From positions 3,688,501 through 3,752,500 of the forward strand of contig NZ_PJBB01000003.1 in NCBI RefSeq assembly GCF_002836595.1: DNA of 64,000 nucleotides. Direction: 5' to 3'. The notes under the pieces are model-generated. The model saw nothing but the letters and a program-made list of their open reading frames with translations. It did not search any database and was not told the origin of the DNA. Below are positions 1 through 7,756 of the stretch, one piece after another; position 1 is the stretch's first letter, and each line of letters begins with the position of its first letter. This stretch comes from Tenacibaculum sp. Bg11-29. Its GTDB lineage: Bacteria > Bacteroidota > Bacteroidia > Flavobacteriales > Flavobacteriaceae. The translations under genes were made by a program, and so were the position numbers.

Positions 1-4
1 CTGT

Positions 5-46
5 AAAAATAAAAAAACTCTGCTAATTTAGTTATTAACAGCGTTT
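5..46 (-). terminator. Rho-independent terminator after the nuclease operon
   Basis: On the minus strand a 13-bp imperfect stem (AAACGCTGTTAAT against ATTAGCAGAGTTT, one mismatch and one G-U pair) is followed by a run of Ts. It begins 4 nt after the stop codon of the nuclease gene, so it should end the long minus-strand transcript that comes from about 4.1 kb. The stem closely resembles the terminator at 13638-13678. Confidence 0.7.
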
Positions 47-49
47 CAT

Positions 50-286
50 TTATTTCTTTTCTAATTGTTTTTTTTCTAATTTACACAGTATTCTCCCCAG
101 TCTTTCCGCCTTCTTTACTGTTGTTATTTTCACTTCTGTCTTACACATTTTCAACCCTTTACATGTTTTTTTTAAATGATAACGTTTACTTGCAACGCTC
201 TTACATATAAACACTTTTTTAACTTCTTTTTCTTGAAAGGCAGTTAAAGCAAATCCTACTAGTATTAATGGTATTATTTTTTTCAT
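50..286 (-). other. Possible independent small exported Cys-rich protein inside the nuclease ORF
   Basis: An in-frame ATG at 286 opens a 78-residue protein with a textbook signal peptide (two Lys, a hydrophobic stretch, then TAFQ). It is followed by a compact domain with cysteines at CKS, TCKGLKMC and RILC. Bacteroidota encode many stand-alone exported proteins of this type, with a YH-x-CxGL-xxC pattern, often next to or fused to nucleases. A signal peptide in mid-protein makes no sense unless translation also starts here, so independent initiation is plausible. This is inference, and a natural fusion cannot be excluded. Confidence 0.35.
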
Positions 287-817
287 ACTTTTAAATTTCA
301 TATTCATTTTCTCTATCTGTTGTATTTTATCAATGCTTTTTCTCTTTTTACCTCCTCGTCTATATTCCCAAGGGGGTATTAAATTAGGATCTGACCAAAT
401 ACCTATTTTATTATTTTTGGCTTCAATTTCTAATTGTTTATATTTTTGGTCTTTTGAGTATTTTTTAAAATGCATTGCCAAACCATTACTTATCAATTCT
501 TTATTTAAATTTTTATTACCATCATAATATACCTCAGCTATTAATCTATTCCAATGCCACTTACCACTATGGATTATTTTCACTTTCTTCCCAAAAATTT
601 CATTGGACACAAATCGCTTTGTTTTTTTACCAAAGGGTTGTTTTTTTTCAGGACAATCAATATGCGCTAATCGTATATGTATTGGTTTGTTTTCATATAA
701 CACTTCTATAGTATCTCCATCTATAACACCAATTACTTTAGCACAGAAATTTTCAGGTAGTTTTACTGTTTTTGGTATTATAAATAATAGTAAAATGAAT
801 AGTATTTTTAAGTGCAT
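50..817 (-). CDS. Secreted thermonuclease-like protein with C-terminal Cys-rich extension
   Basis: The first 155 residues are a staphylococcal-nuclease (TNase) domain. The DGDT motif is at 33-36, R49, D54 and E57 match the calcium and catalytic positions, and R91 matches the second catalytic arginine. A hydrophobic signal peptide covers residues 1-18. The expected product is an exported Ca-dependent nuclease that cleaves DNA or RNA. After residue 170 the frame continues into a second segment that itself looks like a complete small exported protein: MKKIIPLILVGFALTAFQ at 178-195, then a Cys-rich domain with CKS, KTCKGL, KMC and RILC. The ORF is therefore either a true fusion or two genes whose separating stop codon was lost. 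It is the last gene of a minus-strand series with 2-6 nt gaps, so it is probably co-transcribed with the vWA-like lipoprotein. The nuclease call is firm; the role of the tail is unknown. Confidence 0.85.
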   Translation of the reverse strand: MHLKILFILLLFIIPKTVKLPENFCAKVIGVIDGDTIEVLYENKPIHIRLAHIDCPEKKQPFGKKTKRFVSNEIFGKKVKIIHSGKWHWNRLIAEVYYDGNKNLNKELISNGLAMHFKKYSKDQKYKQLEIEAKNNKIGIWSDPNLIPPWEYRRGGKKRKSIDKIQQIEKMNMKFKSMKKIIPLILVGFALTAFQEKEVKKVFICKSVASKRYHLKKTCKGLKMCKTEVKITTVKKAERLGRILCKLEKKQLEKK

Positions 818-819
818 AT

Positions 820-1725
820 TTATTTAAAGAGAAATTTTTTTATAATTTTATCAATGTGTGAAGGTAAATCAGTTCTTTTCAATTCAAACTTTTTTACATT
901 CATAGCTGTTAGCCATTTTTTCCAATACTCCTTCATTACATCTTCTTCATATGGGTTTATTGTATCTGGATTAATACCTAATACTAAAACTTCTAAGTTT
1001 TCTAAATTCTGATCTATTGGTAAAAACCCTAGCTCTTTTTCATCAAACTTCTTTTTCCATCTACTTGTTCTTAAATTAAATCCTTTAATAGTTTCTGGAG
1101 TTAGATATGTAGTACTGTTCTTTTCTCTTTTTTTATTATCCTTATGATAAATATAACCATCTGTTAAAATTACAACGATGTTTCTATAATCATCATCTAT
1201 ACAGTAATCTTCAATCTTATTTTTAAAGAACCCCCAAGTATCTGAACCTACATATTTTCCATCTAATATTGCCTGTTCATAAATTGCGGTACAGGTTTTT
1301 GTATATTTTTTTGAAGTTTCTAATATCAACTCTTTAGTTGCATTTGTTTTATCAAAAGAGATCTTTAAATCTGATATTTTTTGATTCAACGCTTTATCCG
1401 ATGGTTCTGGATCTAAAAACAACTGAATTTTATCTTTTATTTTTCTACTTTTTTTATTTCGAATATGATTTTCAAAATTTTTAGCTATCAATTCTATATA
1501 GCCTATATCTCTTTGAAAAAGTTCCATTGATTCTTTAGGATATTTCTCTGGATCAATTCTATCTGAAAGATCCAATAAAATACTGATATTCAAATTCGAA
1601 TTTTTCTTCTTTACTTCAACCTGTTTTGCTGTTTCTAATGCCACCACTGAAGCGTTTTCTTTTTTACATGCATTTGTAGTAAAAAAGAAAATAGCTACTA
1701 GTATAAATAATACACTTCTTTTCAT
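820..1725 (-). CDS. Lipoprotein with von Willebrand A-like fold
   Basis: The protein is 301 residues. A lipoprotein signal ends TTNAC, with the anchor Cys at 20. LLDLSDRID at 50-58 has a D-x-S-x-R arrangement like the MIDAS loop of vWA domains, and VVILTDG further on matches the strand-plus-DG that follows in vWA proteins. Length and hydrophobic pattern fit a single vWA domain, so a metal-dependent protein-interaction role in the periplasm or at the outer membrane is likely. The gene lies 6 nt downstream of the four-helix coiled-coil gene and 2 nt upstream of the nuclease gene. A vWA protein in the same operon as a TerB-like protein recalls Ter-type stress loci, but that is only an analogy. 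Confidence 0.7.
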   Translation of the reverse strand: MKRSVLFILVAIFFFTTNACKKENASVVALETAKQVEVKKKNSNLNISILLDLSDRIDPEKYPKESMELFQRDIGYIELIAKNFENHIRNKKSRKIKDKIQLFLDPEPSDKALNQKISDLKISFDKTNATKELILETSKKYTKTCTAIYEQAILDGKYVGSDTWGFFKNKIEDYCIDDDYRNIVVILTDGYIYHKDNKKREKNSTTYLTPETIKGFNLRTSRWKKKFDEKELGFLPIDQNLENLEVLVLGINPDTINPYEEDVMKEYWKKWLTAMNVKKFELKRTDLPSHIDKIIKKFLFK

Positions 1726-1731
1726 TACTTC

Positions 1732-2997
1732 TTAATTTAATTGTGATTTATAAATAATTCCCTCTGTGTGTTCGTCATTCAAATCATATTTTGTTAAATG
1801 ATCTTTTTCTACCACTTCACATGTAGAGAGTACTTTATTCTTTTTATCTAACTCTATATAATTATCTGCTATTGATAAATACCAACCTTTTACATACTCT
1901 GCGTGGTATGTTAAATAACGTTTGTTAGGAAAAACAAAACCATCAATAGTTCTTTGCATCTCCGCAATTTTCCCTTCTTTTTCTGATATTCCTTTTTTTA
2001 CTTCATTTAGTTTATCAACTACTTTCGAAATCAATTTATCTAAATTTACAATAGCTTCTCTTTTAGCTCTTATAAATGCTTTTATTTTATCTATGTTATC
2101 GTATTCTTTCATTATAAAATCGAACACCAAGCCCCAAATAATATACACTACAAAACCTGCAAAGATGATTCCCCAAAACTCTACTTTATTAAAAGCTATT
2201 GACAAATTAAACTCTGGAGAATCTGGTGTTTTATTAAAGTCATAAATCTTCATTTCTATTTGATATGCTAAAATGGCATCGAAAATAAAAGTGATAATAA
2301 ATAAAGCACCAACTTTAACGTGTGACAACCAATTTTTATGTTTTTGAAACATATGAATCAAATATCCTAAGCCCATAAAAGCAAATGGTATTGTAATTAT
2401 AAAAACAGCTTCTAGCCAACCGTGCTCTATTGATTTTGATAATGAATTACCATCAAATATTGCTGCGGATAATTCTGCTTCTTCAAAATTTTTAAAAAAG
2501 GCAGAAAATGATGCTGACATATAAAATACCAAGAGATAAAAAGTTATTGGTATTAACACTGCCAACCCTAAATAAAATTGTGCTCTAGGTTTCTTATCAA
2601 CATCTTCAACATATTTTTCTGGATCTTGTTTCACATCTACTATTTCATGCTTATACTTTTCTATCTTATCCTCTTCTTTTTTTATCTCTTCTTCAAACAA
2701 TCCTTTAGCTGTTTGTCTTTTCTTTAATTCAATACCTATTCTTCCTTTTTCTTGAACATGAGGTTCTTTTAATTTTTTTTGTAGTTCAACATTTTCAGCA
2801 CATTCTGTTTTATAATCCATATATAAATCATTCAAACAAGCTCTAAATACTTTTGAATTTCCTGATGATTGTTTTGAACTACCATAACCGCTTTCAAAAA
2901 AAGTTAATCTAAGTTTTTTTACAACTTCTTTCTCTGATGTTTTAACAGTATTAAATTCCTCTTTTTTTATTGTGAATATTTTTTTTATTACTCCCAT
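1732..2997 (-). CDS. Four-helix membrane protein with flanking coiled coils, unknown function
   Basis: I do not recognise a named family. The 421-residue chain has a charged coiled coil at about 67-123 and four transmembrane segments at about 141-160, 195-217, 227-246 and 273-295. A second coiled coil follows at 303-352, then a soluble tail. There is no signal peptide, so both coiled coils should face the cytoplasm. Such a layout suits a membrane scaffold or a sensor partner. The gene is 3 nt from the TerB-like gene upstream and 6 nt from the vWA-like lipoprotein downstream, implying one operon. Confidence 0.75.
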   Translation of the reverse strand: MGVIKKIFTIKKEEFNTVKTSEKEVVKKLRLTFFESGYGSSKQSSGNSKVFRACLNDLYMDYKTECAENVELQKKLKEPHVQEKGRIGIELKKRQTAKGLFEEEIKKEEDKIEKYKHEIVDVKQDPEKYVEDVDKKPRAQFYLGLAVLIPITFYLLVFYMSASFSAFFKNFEEAELSAAIFDGNSLSKSIEHGWLEAVFIITIPFAFMGLGYLIHMFQKHKNWLSHVKVGALFIITFIFDAILAYQIEMKIYDFNKTPDSPEFNLSIAFNKVEFWGIIFAGFVVYIIWGLVFDFIMKEYDNIDKIKAFIRAKREAIVNLDKLISKVVDKLNEVKKGISEKEGKIAEMQRTIDGFVFPNKRYLTYHAEYVKGWYLSIADNYIELDKKNKVLSTCEVVEKDHLTKYDLNDEHTEGIIYKSQLN

Positions 2998-3000
2998 AAT

Positions 3001-3399
3001 TTATACTGTAAGTTGTTTTAATAATTCTTCTTTTGTCGTATTTTCTTTCGCGTTACTTATTAAAAATTCGCACAATTCTGTAATATTTTCTTCTAAGAAA
3101 CCAAATTTTAAGCAATACTTTTTTAAAGCATTTATTTCATCATCAGTAACTACCTCATCAGCCCAAATCATAATTGCTAAATCATATAAATACTTTAATT
3201 TTTGTTCTAAACTTTCGGGTATAATACTTTCATGATGTGGTGATAATAAAACGGCTTCTAACTCTTGTTTAGACACCTGCCTTTCTTCTGCAAACTTGTA
3301 TAACATTTGCATTTCTAAGACATCAAAATTATCATCTGAAAATGCTATTTGATAAAGTCTTAAGAAATGACTTTTAAGTTCGGTAGTTATTTGATTCAT
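3001..3399 (-). CDS. TerB-like helical protein
   Basis: The 132-residue, all-helical, acidic protein has the internal two-fold pattern of TerB-like domains. One half reads IAFSDDNFDVLEMQML and the other IMIWADEVVTDDEINAL: a small residue, an acidic turn, then E-x-x-x-L. TerB family proteins are associated with tellurite and general envelope stress and with metal binding by acidic residues. No signal peptide or membrane segment is present. It sits between a small membrane protein gene and the four-helix coiled-coil gene with 3-nt gaps. The call rests on pattern only, with no catalytic residue to check. Confidence 0.6.
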   Translation of the reverse strand: MNQITTELKSHFLRLYQIAFSDDNFDVLEMQMLYKFAEERQVSKQELEAVLLSPHHESIIPESLEQKLKYLYDLAIMIWADEVVTDDEINALKKYCLKFGFLEENITELCEFLISNAKENTTKEELLKQLTV

Positions 3400-3402
3400 A
3401 TT

Positions 3403-3819
3403 TTAGTTTTTAATTTTATACATGTTTCGAGTTTCATTTTTAGGTTCCTTTATTGTTTCTTTAGTTCTTGTTTTATATCCATAAAAGGCAATCAAAAGGA
3501 AAAGAATTGCTGCTACAACATCTAAAGGCATCCAATAAGGTTTTAAGTATAGATAAACTGGGAGAATTGGATTAAATAAAATTGTGATAGGAAGAAAAAT
3601 AAGTTTCCAAAAAGATTGAACTTCTTTATTTATTATAATTAATAAGCATCCAACAAACACCATAATTCTTAAAAATCGATAATACTGAATTGGTAAATGC
3701 AGTAGCGCTATTAATAATAGAAAAGCACATATTATATTAAACGTTATTGCTATTCTTTCTCTATAAATAAACTTCGGTAATCTCTTTCCTTTTTTAATTA
3801 ACGGATAAATAGTTTTCAT
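3403..3819 (-). CDS. Small multi-pass membrane protein (DUF6804-like)
   Basis: The 138-residue protein has four hydrophobic segments. A characteristic centre has a YYRFLR motif, a helix, and then FNPILPVYL followed by a last helix. That arrangement (YY-x-LR, FNP-I-P-L) matches the small membrane family I know as DUF6804. The function of the family is unknown. It is the second gene of the unit that starts at 4066, with short gaps to its neighbours. Confidence 0.6.
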   Translation of the reverse strand: MKTIYPLIKKGKRLPKFIYRERIAITFNIICAFLLLIALLHLPIQYYRFLRIMVFVGCLLIIINKEVQSFWKLIFLPITILFNPILPVYLYLKPYWMPLDVVAAILFLLIAFYGYKTRTKETIKEPKNETRNMYKIKN

Positions 3820-3823
3820 ACTA

Positions 3824-4066
3824 CTAACAGTTGCATTCAGATCTATCTACGTATGTTTTATTCCCATTACTATTTTTATAATAGCATCCACCTTTGGGGC
3901 CTGTCCATAATTTTTTTCCATTATGAGTTCCACACCTCCACTCTGTTCTTGTTTCAGGTAAATTTGTTTCTGATAAATCCGTCTCTTCTAAATCATCACC
4001 ACCTGTTGAACAGCTTAAAATTGATAAAACGGCAATAAATAGACTTGTTAAAATTATTTTTTTCAT
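3824..4066 (-). CDS. Small lipoprotein with GPKGGCYY...KTYVDRS domain
   Basis: This 80-residue lipoprotein has a lipobox ending LSCS (Cys 19), an acidic repetitive linker (DLEETDLSETNLPET), then a Cys-rich C-terminal domain: WRCGTHNGKKLWTGPKGG, CYY, KTYVDRS and CNC. The last part is the short GPRGG-YY-KTYVDRS motif found in many bacterial and viral small proteins (PBCV basic adaptor-like). It is the first gene of a six-gene minus-strand unit running to position 50. Its promoter module is at 4092-4138. Confidence 0.75.
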   Translation of the reverse strand: MKKIILTSLFIAVLSILSCSTGGDDLEETDLSETNLPETRTEWRCGTHNGKKLWTGPKGGCYYKNSNGNKTYVDRSECNC

Positions 4067-4091
4067 GTTTTAATTGTTTAATTAGACACTT

Positions 4092-4138
4092 CAAAACTAA
4101 ACTTATACAAAAACAAAACCTTACGGATTTCCGTAAGG
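4092..4138 (-). promoter_or_regulatory. Dyad-plus-TAGTTTTG promoter module, copy 1
   Basis: On the minus strand the dyad CCTTACGGAAATCCGTAAGG (4138-4119) is followed after exactly 19 T-rich bases by TAGTTTTG (4099-4092), a good match to the Bacteroidota -7 box TAnnTTTG. No TTTG -33 box sits at the usual distance, and the dyad centre falls near -41, where class II activators bind. The start codon of the 80-residue lipoprotein is 26 nt downstream. The hairpin plus T tract could also end transcription from the restriction-like gene upstream. Confidence 0.7.
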
Positions 4139-4223
4139 CTTAAAATAGTTTAAATGTTTTTTCTTCTATTTTATTACTCCTTTCCTTCTGAATAAAAAAC
4201 AAATATCCATAACAACCCTATTT

Positions 4224-5294
4224 TTAATTAACCACTTCTGTCTCATACTCCTCATAACAGTTTACTGTTTTTAAAAGAGCCGAATCAAATTTATAAATAT
4301 CTTCTATTAACTCTATTTTTTCCTTAATTTCCTTTCTGTTTTCGTCAAATATCCCCAAGTACTTCGTTTTACCATTAAAGTGTAACCTACATAATGGTTT
4401 ACGATTATTATCATCTAACAAAATTCCGAAATAGGACTGTGTATCTCTAAAAGCTATTCTATTAACGGCTACTTTCTTCCTTAAAATCGCGATAACAATT
4501 CTATACGCTTCTAGCTCTTCTTCTGTTGTTATTATTTTACTTTCCTCTTCGGGTTCTTTGTTTACTAGTATTAATTTTTCTTCTTCTTTATTTAATGCGT
4601 TTTGTAATCGATCATTTACTTTTTCAACAATAAATTGATTGATTGATTTTGAAACCAATTCTTTAAATTGCTCTATAACTTTTTCCGTTTGTCTTCCTGA
4701 ATAAATTTTTGAAGTAAAGAATCGTATAAAATCTACTTCAGGTTCAATTAACTGAGCATTAAATACATTTTTAATCTCTTTTGAATATTTAAGTGAACTT
4801 GCATTGTTCGCTATTTTATTAACATCGAATTTTGATTTATGAAACTTTGATATTTCAGTAATTACTGACTCTTTTAATTTCGTTACATCAAATTCTAAAA
4901 ATGGTTTTTCATCCATTTTATTTGCTGCATCTAAATCTGTAAAAAACTTATATTCGATTCCATTAGTTAAAAGTGCAAATTTTGATTTTGAAGCATGAAA
5001 ATATCTGAATAATTGTGAGTTGTGTAAACTCAAATTTTCATTCCAATGTTTACATTCTATAATTAAAATAGGCACACTATTTTCTATAATAGCATAATCT
5101 ACTTTTTCTCCTTTTTTTAATCCTATATCTGCTGTAAACTCAGGTATAACTTCTATTGGGTTAAAAATATCATATCCTAATAAGTTTATAAACGGTAATA
5201 TAAATGCCGTCTTAGTAGCTTCTTCTGTTTCTATTTGATCTTTTAGCGTAACTATTTTTTCTGAAAGTTCTTTTAATTTGCTAGTTAGTTCCAT
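4224..5294 (-). CDS. Orphan type I restriction enzyme R-subunit N-terminal-domain protein
   Basis: The first 165 residues carry the PD-(D/E)XK nuclease pattern of HsdR N-terminal domains: E25, then VDYAII with D66, then ILIIECKHW with E80 and K82. The helicase parts of a true HsdR are absent. The C-terminal half is helical, with an acidic linker, and ends in a compact domain (residues ~260-345) with FGILLDDNNRKPLCRLHF and TKYLGIF. Proteins of this layout (COG4748-like) are common as stand-alone genes. They are often linked to defence, but their activity is largely undescribed. Here the gene lies last in a unit with NfeD and SPFH genes, 18 nt after the SPFH gene. That unusual company suggests a stress or envelope role rather than a standard restriction system. 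Confidence 0.75.
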   Translation of the reverse strand: MELTSKLKELSEKIVTLKDQIETEEATKTAFILPFINLLGYDIFNPIEVIPEFTADIGLKKGEKVDYAIIENSVPILIIECKHWNENLSLHNSQLFRYFHASKSKFALLTNGIEYKFFTDLDAANKMDEKPFLEFDVTKLKESVITEISKFHKSKFDVNKIANNASSLKYSKEIKNVFNAQLIEPEVDFIRFFTSKIYSGRQTEKVIEQFKELVSKSINQFIVEKVNDRLQNALNKEEEKLILVNKEPEEESKIITTEEELEAYRIVIAILRKKVAVNRIAFRDTQSYFGILLDDNNRKPLCRLHFNGKTKYLGIFDENRKEIKEKIELIEDIYKFDSALLKTVNCYEEYETEVVN

Positions 5295-5312
5295 AATAAC
5301 TTATAATATGTT

Positions 5313-6146
5313 TTAATGAGTGTTTAATTCTAATGCCGTTTTAAAATTAGTAGGTAAAAAAACTTTATTACTAGGGTTATTTGTAATAATTTTCATTCCG
5401 TCTATGTATTTTTGAAACATAATTATTTCACTTGCTTTATCTGAGCTTAATTCATCTTTAAGAGTCGACAAATAATTAGCATCTGCCTCAGCTAATAATC
5501 CTAAAACACTTGCTTGTGCTTTTGCTCTAATAAAGGTTGCTTCAGCCTGAGCTTTTGCCTCGGTTACTTCTGCTTGCGCTTTACCTTCTGCTTCCGCTAT
5601 TATTGCTCTTTTTTTTCTTTCAGCAGTCATCTCTTGCATCATAGCCTCTGCTGTATCATCTGAATATTTTATCTCCTGAATTTCAACTCTTGTAAATACA
5701 ACACCCCATTTTTCTGCTATATCCATTAATTGAGCAGAGATTTTTTGATTCAGATTTTGTCTTTCAGATAAAACTTGATCTAATTTTAGTTTGCCTATAT
5801 TAGATCTTAAGGCATTTAAAGCAACATCTTTTATTGATTTAGGTAAAATATCTATATCATAAACTGCTTTTGCTGGATCTATAATTTTCCAATAAACAGA
5901 AGCATCAGCATCAATAGTAACATTATCTAATGTTTGACATTGTCTTGGTGGAGTATCAGTTTGTTGTTCAGACAACTCTATCTGATAATTCTTCTTATTC
6001 GCAACATTGTTCCAGTTATTAACGTATTTTATTGTTTCAATAAAAGGAATTTTAAACCTAAGTCCGTCTTTTTGAACTCTACTATGTTTTCCAAACCTTT
6101 TAACAAGTACAACATGGTTTTGTGGGATAGTGTAAATAATTGCCAT
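5313..6146 (-). CDS. SPFH/band 7 (stomatin-like) protein lacking the usual N-terminal anchor
   Basis: The 277-residue protein has the band 7 core: VVLVKRFGKHSRVQKDGLRF, then DNVTIDADASVYWKI, DPAKAVY, LRSNIGKLKLDQVLSER and WGVVFTRVEIQEI. An Ala/Glu-rich helical tail follows (AEAEGKAQAEVTEAKAQAEA). SPFH proteins form large membrane-bound cages or scaffolds and typically pair with NfeD. Unlike QmcA-type members it starts almost directly in the first strand, with no clear transmembrane helix, so the membrane contact may come from the NfeD partner encoded 14 nt upstream. The start ATG follows the NfeD stop closely and fits the domain boundary. Confidence 0.88.
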   Translation of the reverse strand: MAIIYTIPQNHVVLVKRFGKHSRVQKDGLRFKIPFIETIKYVNNWNNVANKKNYQIELSEQQTDTPPRQCQTLDNVTIDADASVYWKIIDPAKAVYDIDILPKSIKDVALNALRSNIGKLKLDQVLSERQNLNQKISAQLMDIAEKWGVVFTRVEIQEIKYSDDTAEAMMQEMTAERKKRAIIAEAEGKAQAEVTEAKAQAEATFIRAKAQASVLGLLAEADANYLSTLKDELSSDKASEIIMFQKYIDGMKIITNNPSNKVFLPTNFKTALELNTH

Positions 6147-6160
6147 TTCTTTTTTAATTT

Positions 6161-6607
6161 TTATATTATTAATTTATGTGATTTTACATTTATAATTTTG
6201 TGTGATTCACCTTCTTTAATCTCTTTTAAAATCACACTTTCAAATTGATATACTTCTTTTTCTACCTCTATAAATAATTCTCCTTCTATATTTATTATCT
6301 TCCCATTCATGCCAATAACTCTCTCTATACCTCCTACATGCTTTCTTGGAGAAATAATCTTATCATGTATTTTTTCAAGTTGTTTTCTCCAAACTAGATA
6401 ATGAAACGTGATAAAAACAAACCATATGATTACTGCTAATAACATTGAAGTTACAAGAGCGGCTTTTATCTTTAGTATGCAAAAAAGAGTTAATAAAATA
6501 TAGGCTATGTGAGTTGGGTACTCAAAAGAAAGAATGATGTCTATGATAATTAATAATAAAGCTACTAGTGCTAATGTTTCGTAATAATTTGTAATTAATA
6601 TTTCCAT
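6161..6607 (-). CDS. NfeD-like membrane protein
   Basis: The 148 residues comprise hydrophobic segments at about 10-65 and a C-terminal soluble domain (about 85-148) starting GGIERVIGMNGKI. That is the small OB-fold of NfeD proteins. NfeD proteins are encoded next to SPFH proteins and help assemble or anchor them, as seen here with a 14-nt gap. First gene of the NfeD-SPFH-restriction-like unit; its ATG is only 5 nt downstream of the TAGTTTTG box of promoter module 2, so the leader must be extremely short. Confidence 0.8.
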   Translation of the reverse strand: MEILITNYYETLALVALLLIIIDIILSFEYPTHIAYILLTLFCILKIKAALVTSMLLAVIIWFVFITFHYLVWRKQLEKIHDKIISPRKHVGGIERVIGMNGKIINIEGELFIEVEKEVYQFESVILKEIKEGESHKIINVKSHKLII

Positions 6608-6611
6608 ACAC

Positions 6612-6658
6612 CAAAACTAACCACACTAAAAAACAAAAGCTTACGGAAATCCGTAAGC
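6612..6658 (-). promoter_or_regulatory. Dyad-plus-TAGTTTTG promoter module, copy 2
   Basis: The minus strand holds the dyad GCTTACGGATTTCCGTAAGC (6658-6639; extendable to 24 bp), 19 bp, then TAGTTTTG (6619-6612). The nearest upstream gene ends about 200 nt away, which argues against this copy being a simple terminator. The NfeD start codon follows at 6607, leaving almost no 5' leader. Confidence 0.72.
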
Positions 6659-6682
6659 TTCTATTTTTATATAAAAAATCAC

Positions 6683-6805
6683 TTAATCATTAACCAAAAC
6701 AACATGTTTATAATATACAAAACCAATGGTTTGAGTTCTTCTAACTTTTACCTTAATCCATTGACCTTGTATTACTAATAAAATTCTTAAATAAAGAGGT
6801 TCTCC
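6683..6805 (-). pseudogene. 3' remnant of an SH3-like domain gene
   Basis: No intact ORF is present, but one minus-strand frame reads 40 protein-like residues to a stop: GEPLYLRILLVIQGQWIKVK, then VRRTQTIGFVYYKHVVLVND. The pattern of Q-W-I-K-V-K followed by G-F-V-Y-Y-K-H-V is that of a bacterial SH3 domain end. There is no ATG, and a stop lies directly upstream in frame. It looks like the tail of a gene otherwise lost between the lipoprotein gene at 6855 and promoter module 2. Confidence 0.45.
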
Positions 6806-6854
6806 TTATAATTACGATGCATTAAGTTAGATTACTACAACTTGTTTTTAGGAT

Positions 6855-7571
6855 TTAAAAAAGCTTATAAACTCCAACTTTAAGATAAATTTTTTCATAC
6901 TCCTTTTTCGTTTTAATTTTAAACTTTTTCATTACAATTTTTCTGATTTTATCATCATCCATTCCTATATATTTTTCATTCATTATTTCGTTATAAATGT
7001 ATAGTTCCCTTTTAATTGGTAAATCTTCTTTTTTAATATTTCCGACTTTATTTTTTATTTTAATATCAAACTTATAACTACTCCTATCTTTATTTACAAC
7101 TATTTCAGGTGTCATCATTCCTATTTTACCATTTGGTGACCATAATAATTTTCCAAAAGTATATGGTGTATTTCCAATATCTTTTTTATCATCGTAGGCA
7201 AATATTACTATTTCGTCAATATCATTGTCTGATTTTATTTTTTCTGCAACTATTGATTTAAATGTGTTCTCAAGAATATCTTTTGATATCTCATATGGTA
7301 CAACAATACACACCGTTAGTCTTTTACTACTTGGCAATTCATTAAGTTCTTTAGTTGTATAATTCGACATTCTTCCAACTATCGTTTTTGTATTAACAAT
7401 TTGAATATCTTCAATTGTGTATTTAGATATTTTCATGTTATCAAATTCAATTTTAAACGGTTTATATTTTTTTATCTCTTTCTTTTCTTCCGATTGTCTT
7501 TTGTTTTCAGAACAACTAACCATAAATACAGTTAGTATTCCAACAAGAATAAAATTTCTATGTTTTTTCAT
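6855..7571 (-). CDS. Lipoprotein of unknown function
   Basis: The start chosen is the ATG at 7571 rather than one 36 nt upstream, because it gives a standard lipoprotein signal: MKKHRNFILVGILTVFMVSC. The mature part (about 220 residues) is Lys-rich and mixed alpha/beta, with no motif I recognise. It contains EIVIFAYDDKKDIGNTPYTFG and a middle segment with an aspartate-rich turn. It stands alone between the small 56-residue gene and the SH3 remnant. No dyad module precedes it, so it may be read from the promoter of the 56-residue gene despite the hairpin in between. Confidence 0.7.
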   Translation of the reverse strand: MKKHRNFILVGILTVFMVSCSENKRQSEEKKEIKKYKPFKIEFDNMKISKYTIEDIQIVNTKTIVGRMSNYTTKELNELPSSKRLTVCIVVPYEISKDILENTFKSIVAEKIKSDNDIDEIVIFAYDDKKDIGNTPYTFGKLLWSPNGKIGMMTPEIVVNKDRSSYKFDIKIKNKVGNIKKEDLPIKRELYIYNEIMNEKYIGMDDDKIRKIVMKKFKIKTKKEYEKIYLKVGVYKLF

Positions 7572-7711
7572 TAAGGTTAAGGTTTTGTTCACAATTAGTA
7601 TCAACATAATAAATATCTTTCAAAAATCATTATTCTAATAAAAAAAATCCTATGACTTTAAATCAATTAATCTTGTTTTTACATTAGGATATTTTTTTCA
7701 TCAATATTAAA

Positions 7712-7748
7712 AAAGAACCTCTTGTATTTCACTACAAGAGACCCTTTT
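7712..7748 (-). terminator. Hairpin terminator after the 56-residue gene
   Basis: The inverted repeat CTCTTGTA...TACAAGAG with a 6-nt loop is flanked by A-rich and T-rich runs. It lies 9 nt after the stop codon of the small minus-strand gene ending at 7757 and should terminate its transcript. Confidence 0.7.
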
Positions 7749-7756
7749 TAGTCATT

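Noticed and set aside
4119..4138. ACGGAAATCCGT hairpins as plain transcription terminators only
   Set aside because: Copy 2 lies about 200 nt from the nearest upstream stop, and the exact 19-bp spacing to TAnTTTTG in all four copies is not expected for terminators, though a dual role is possible.
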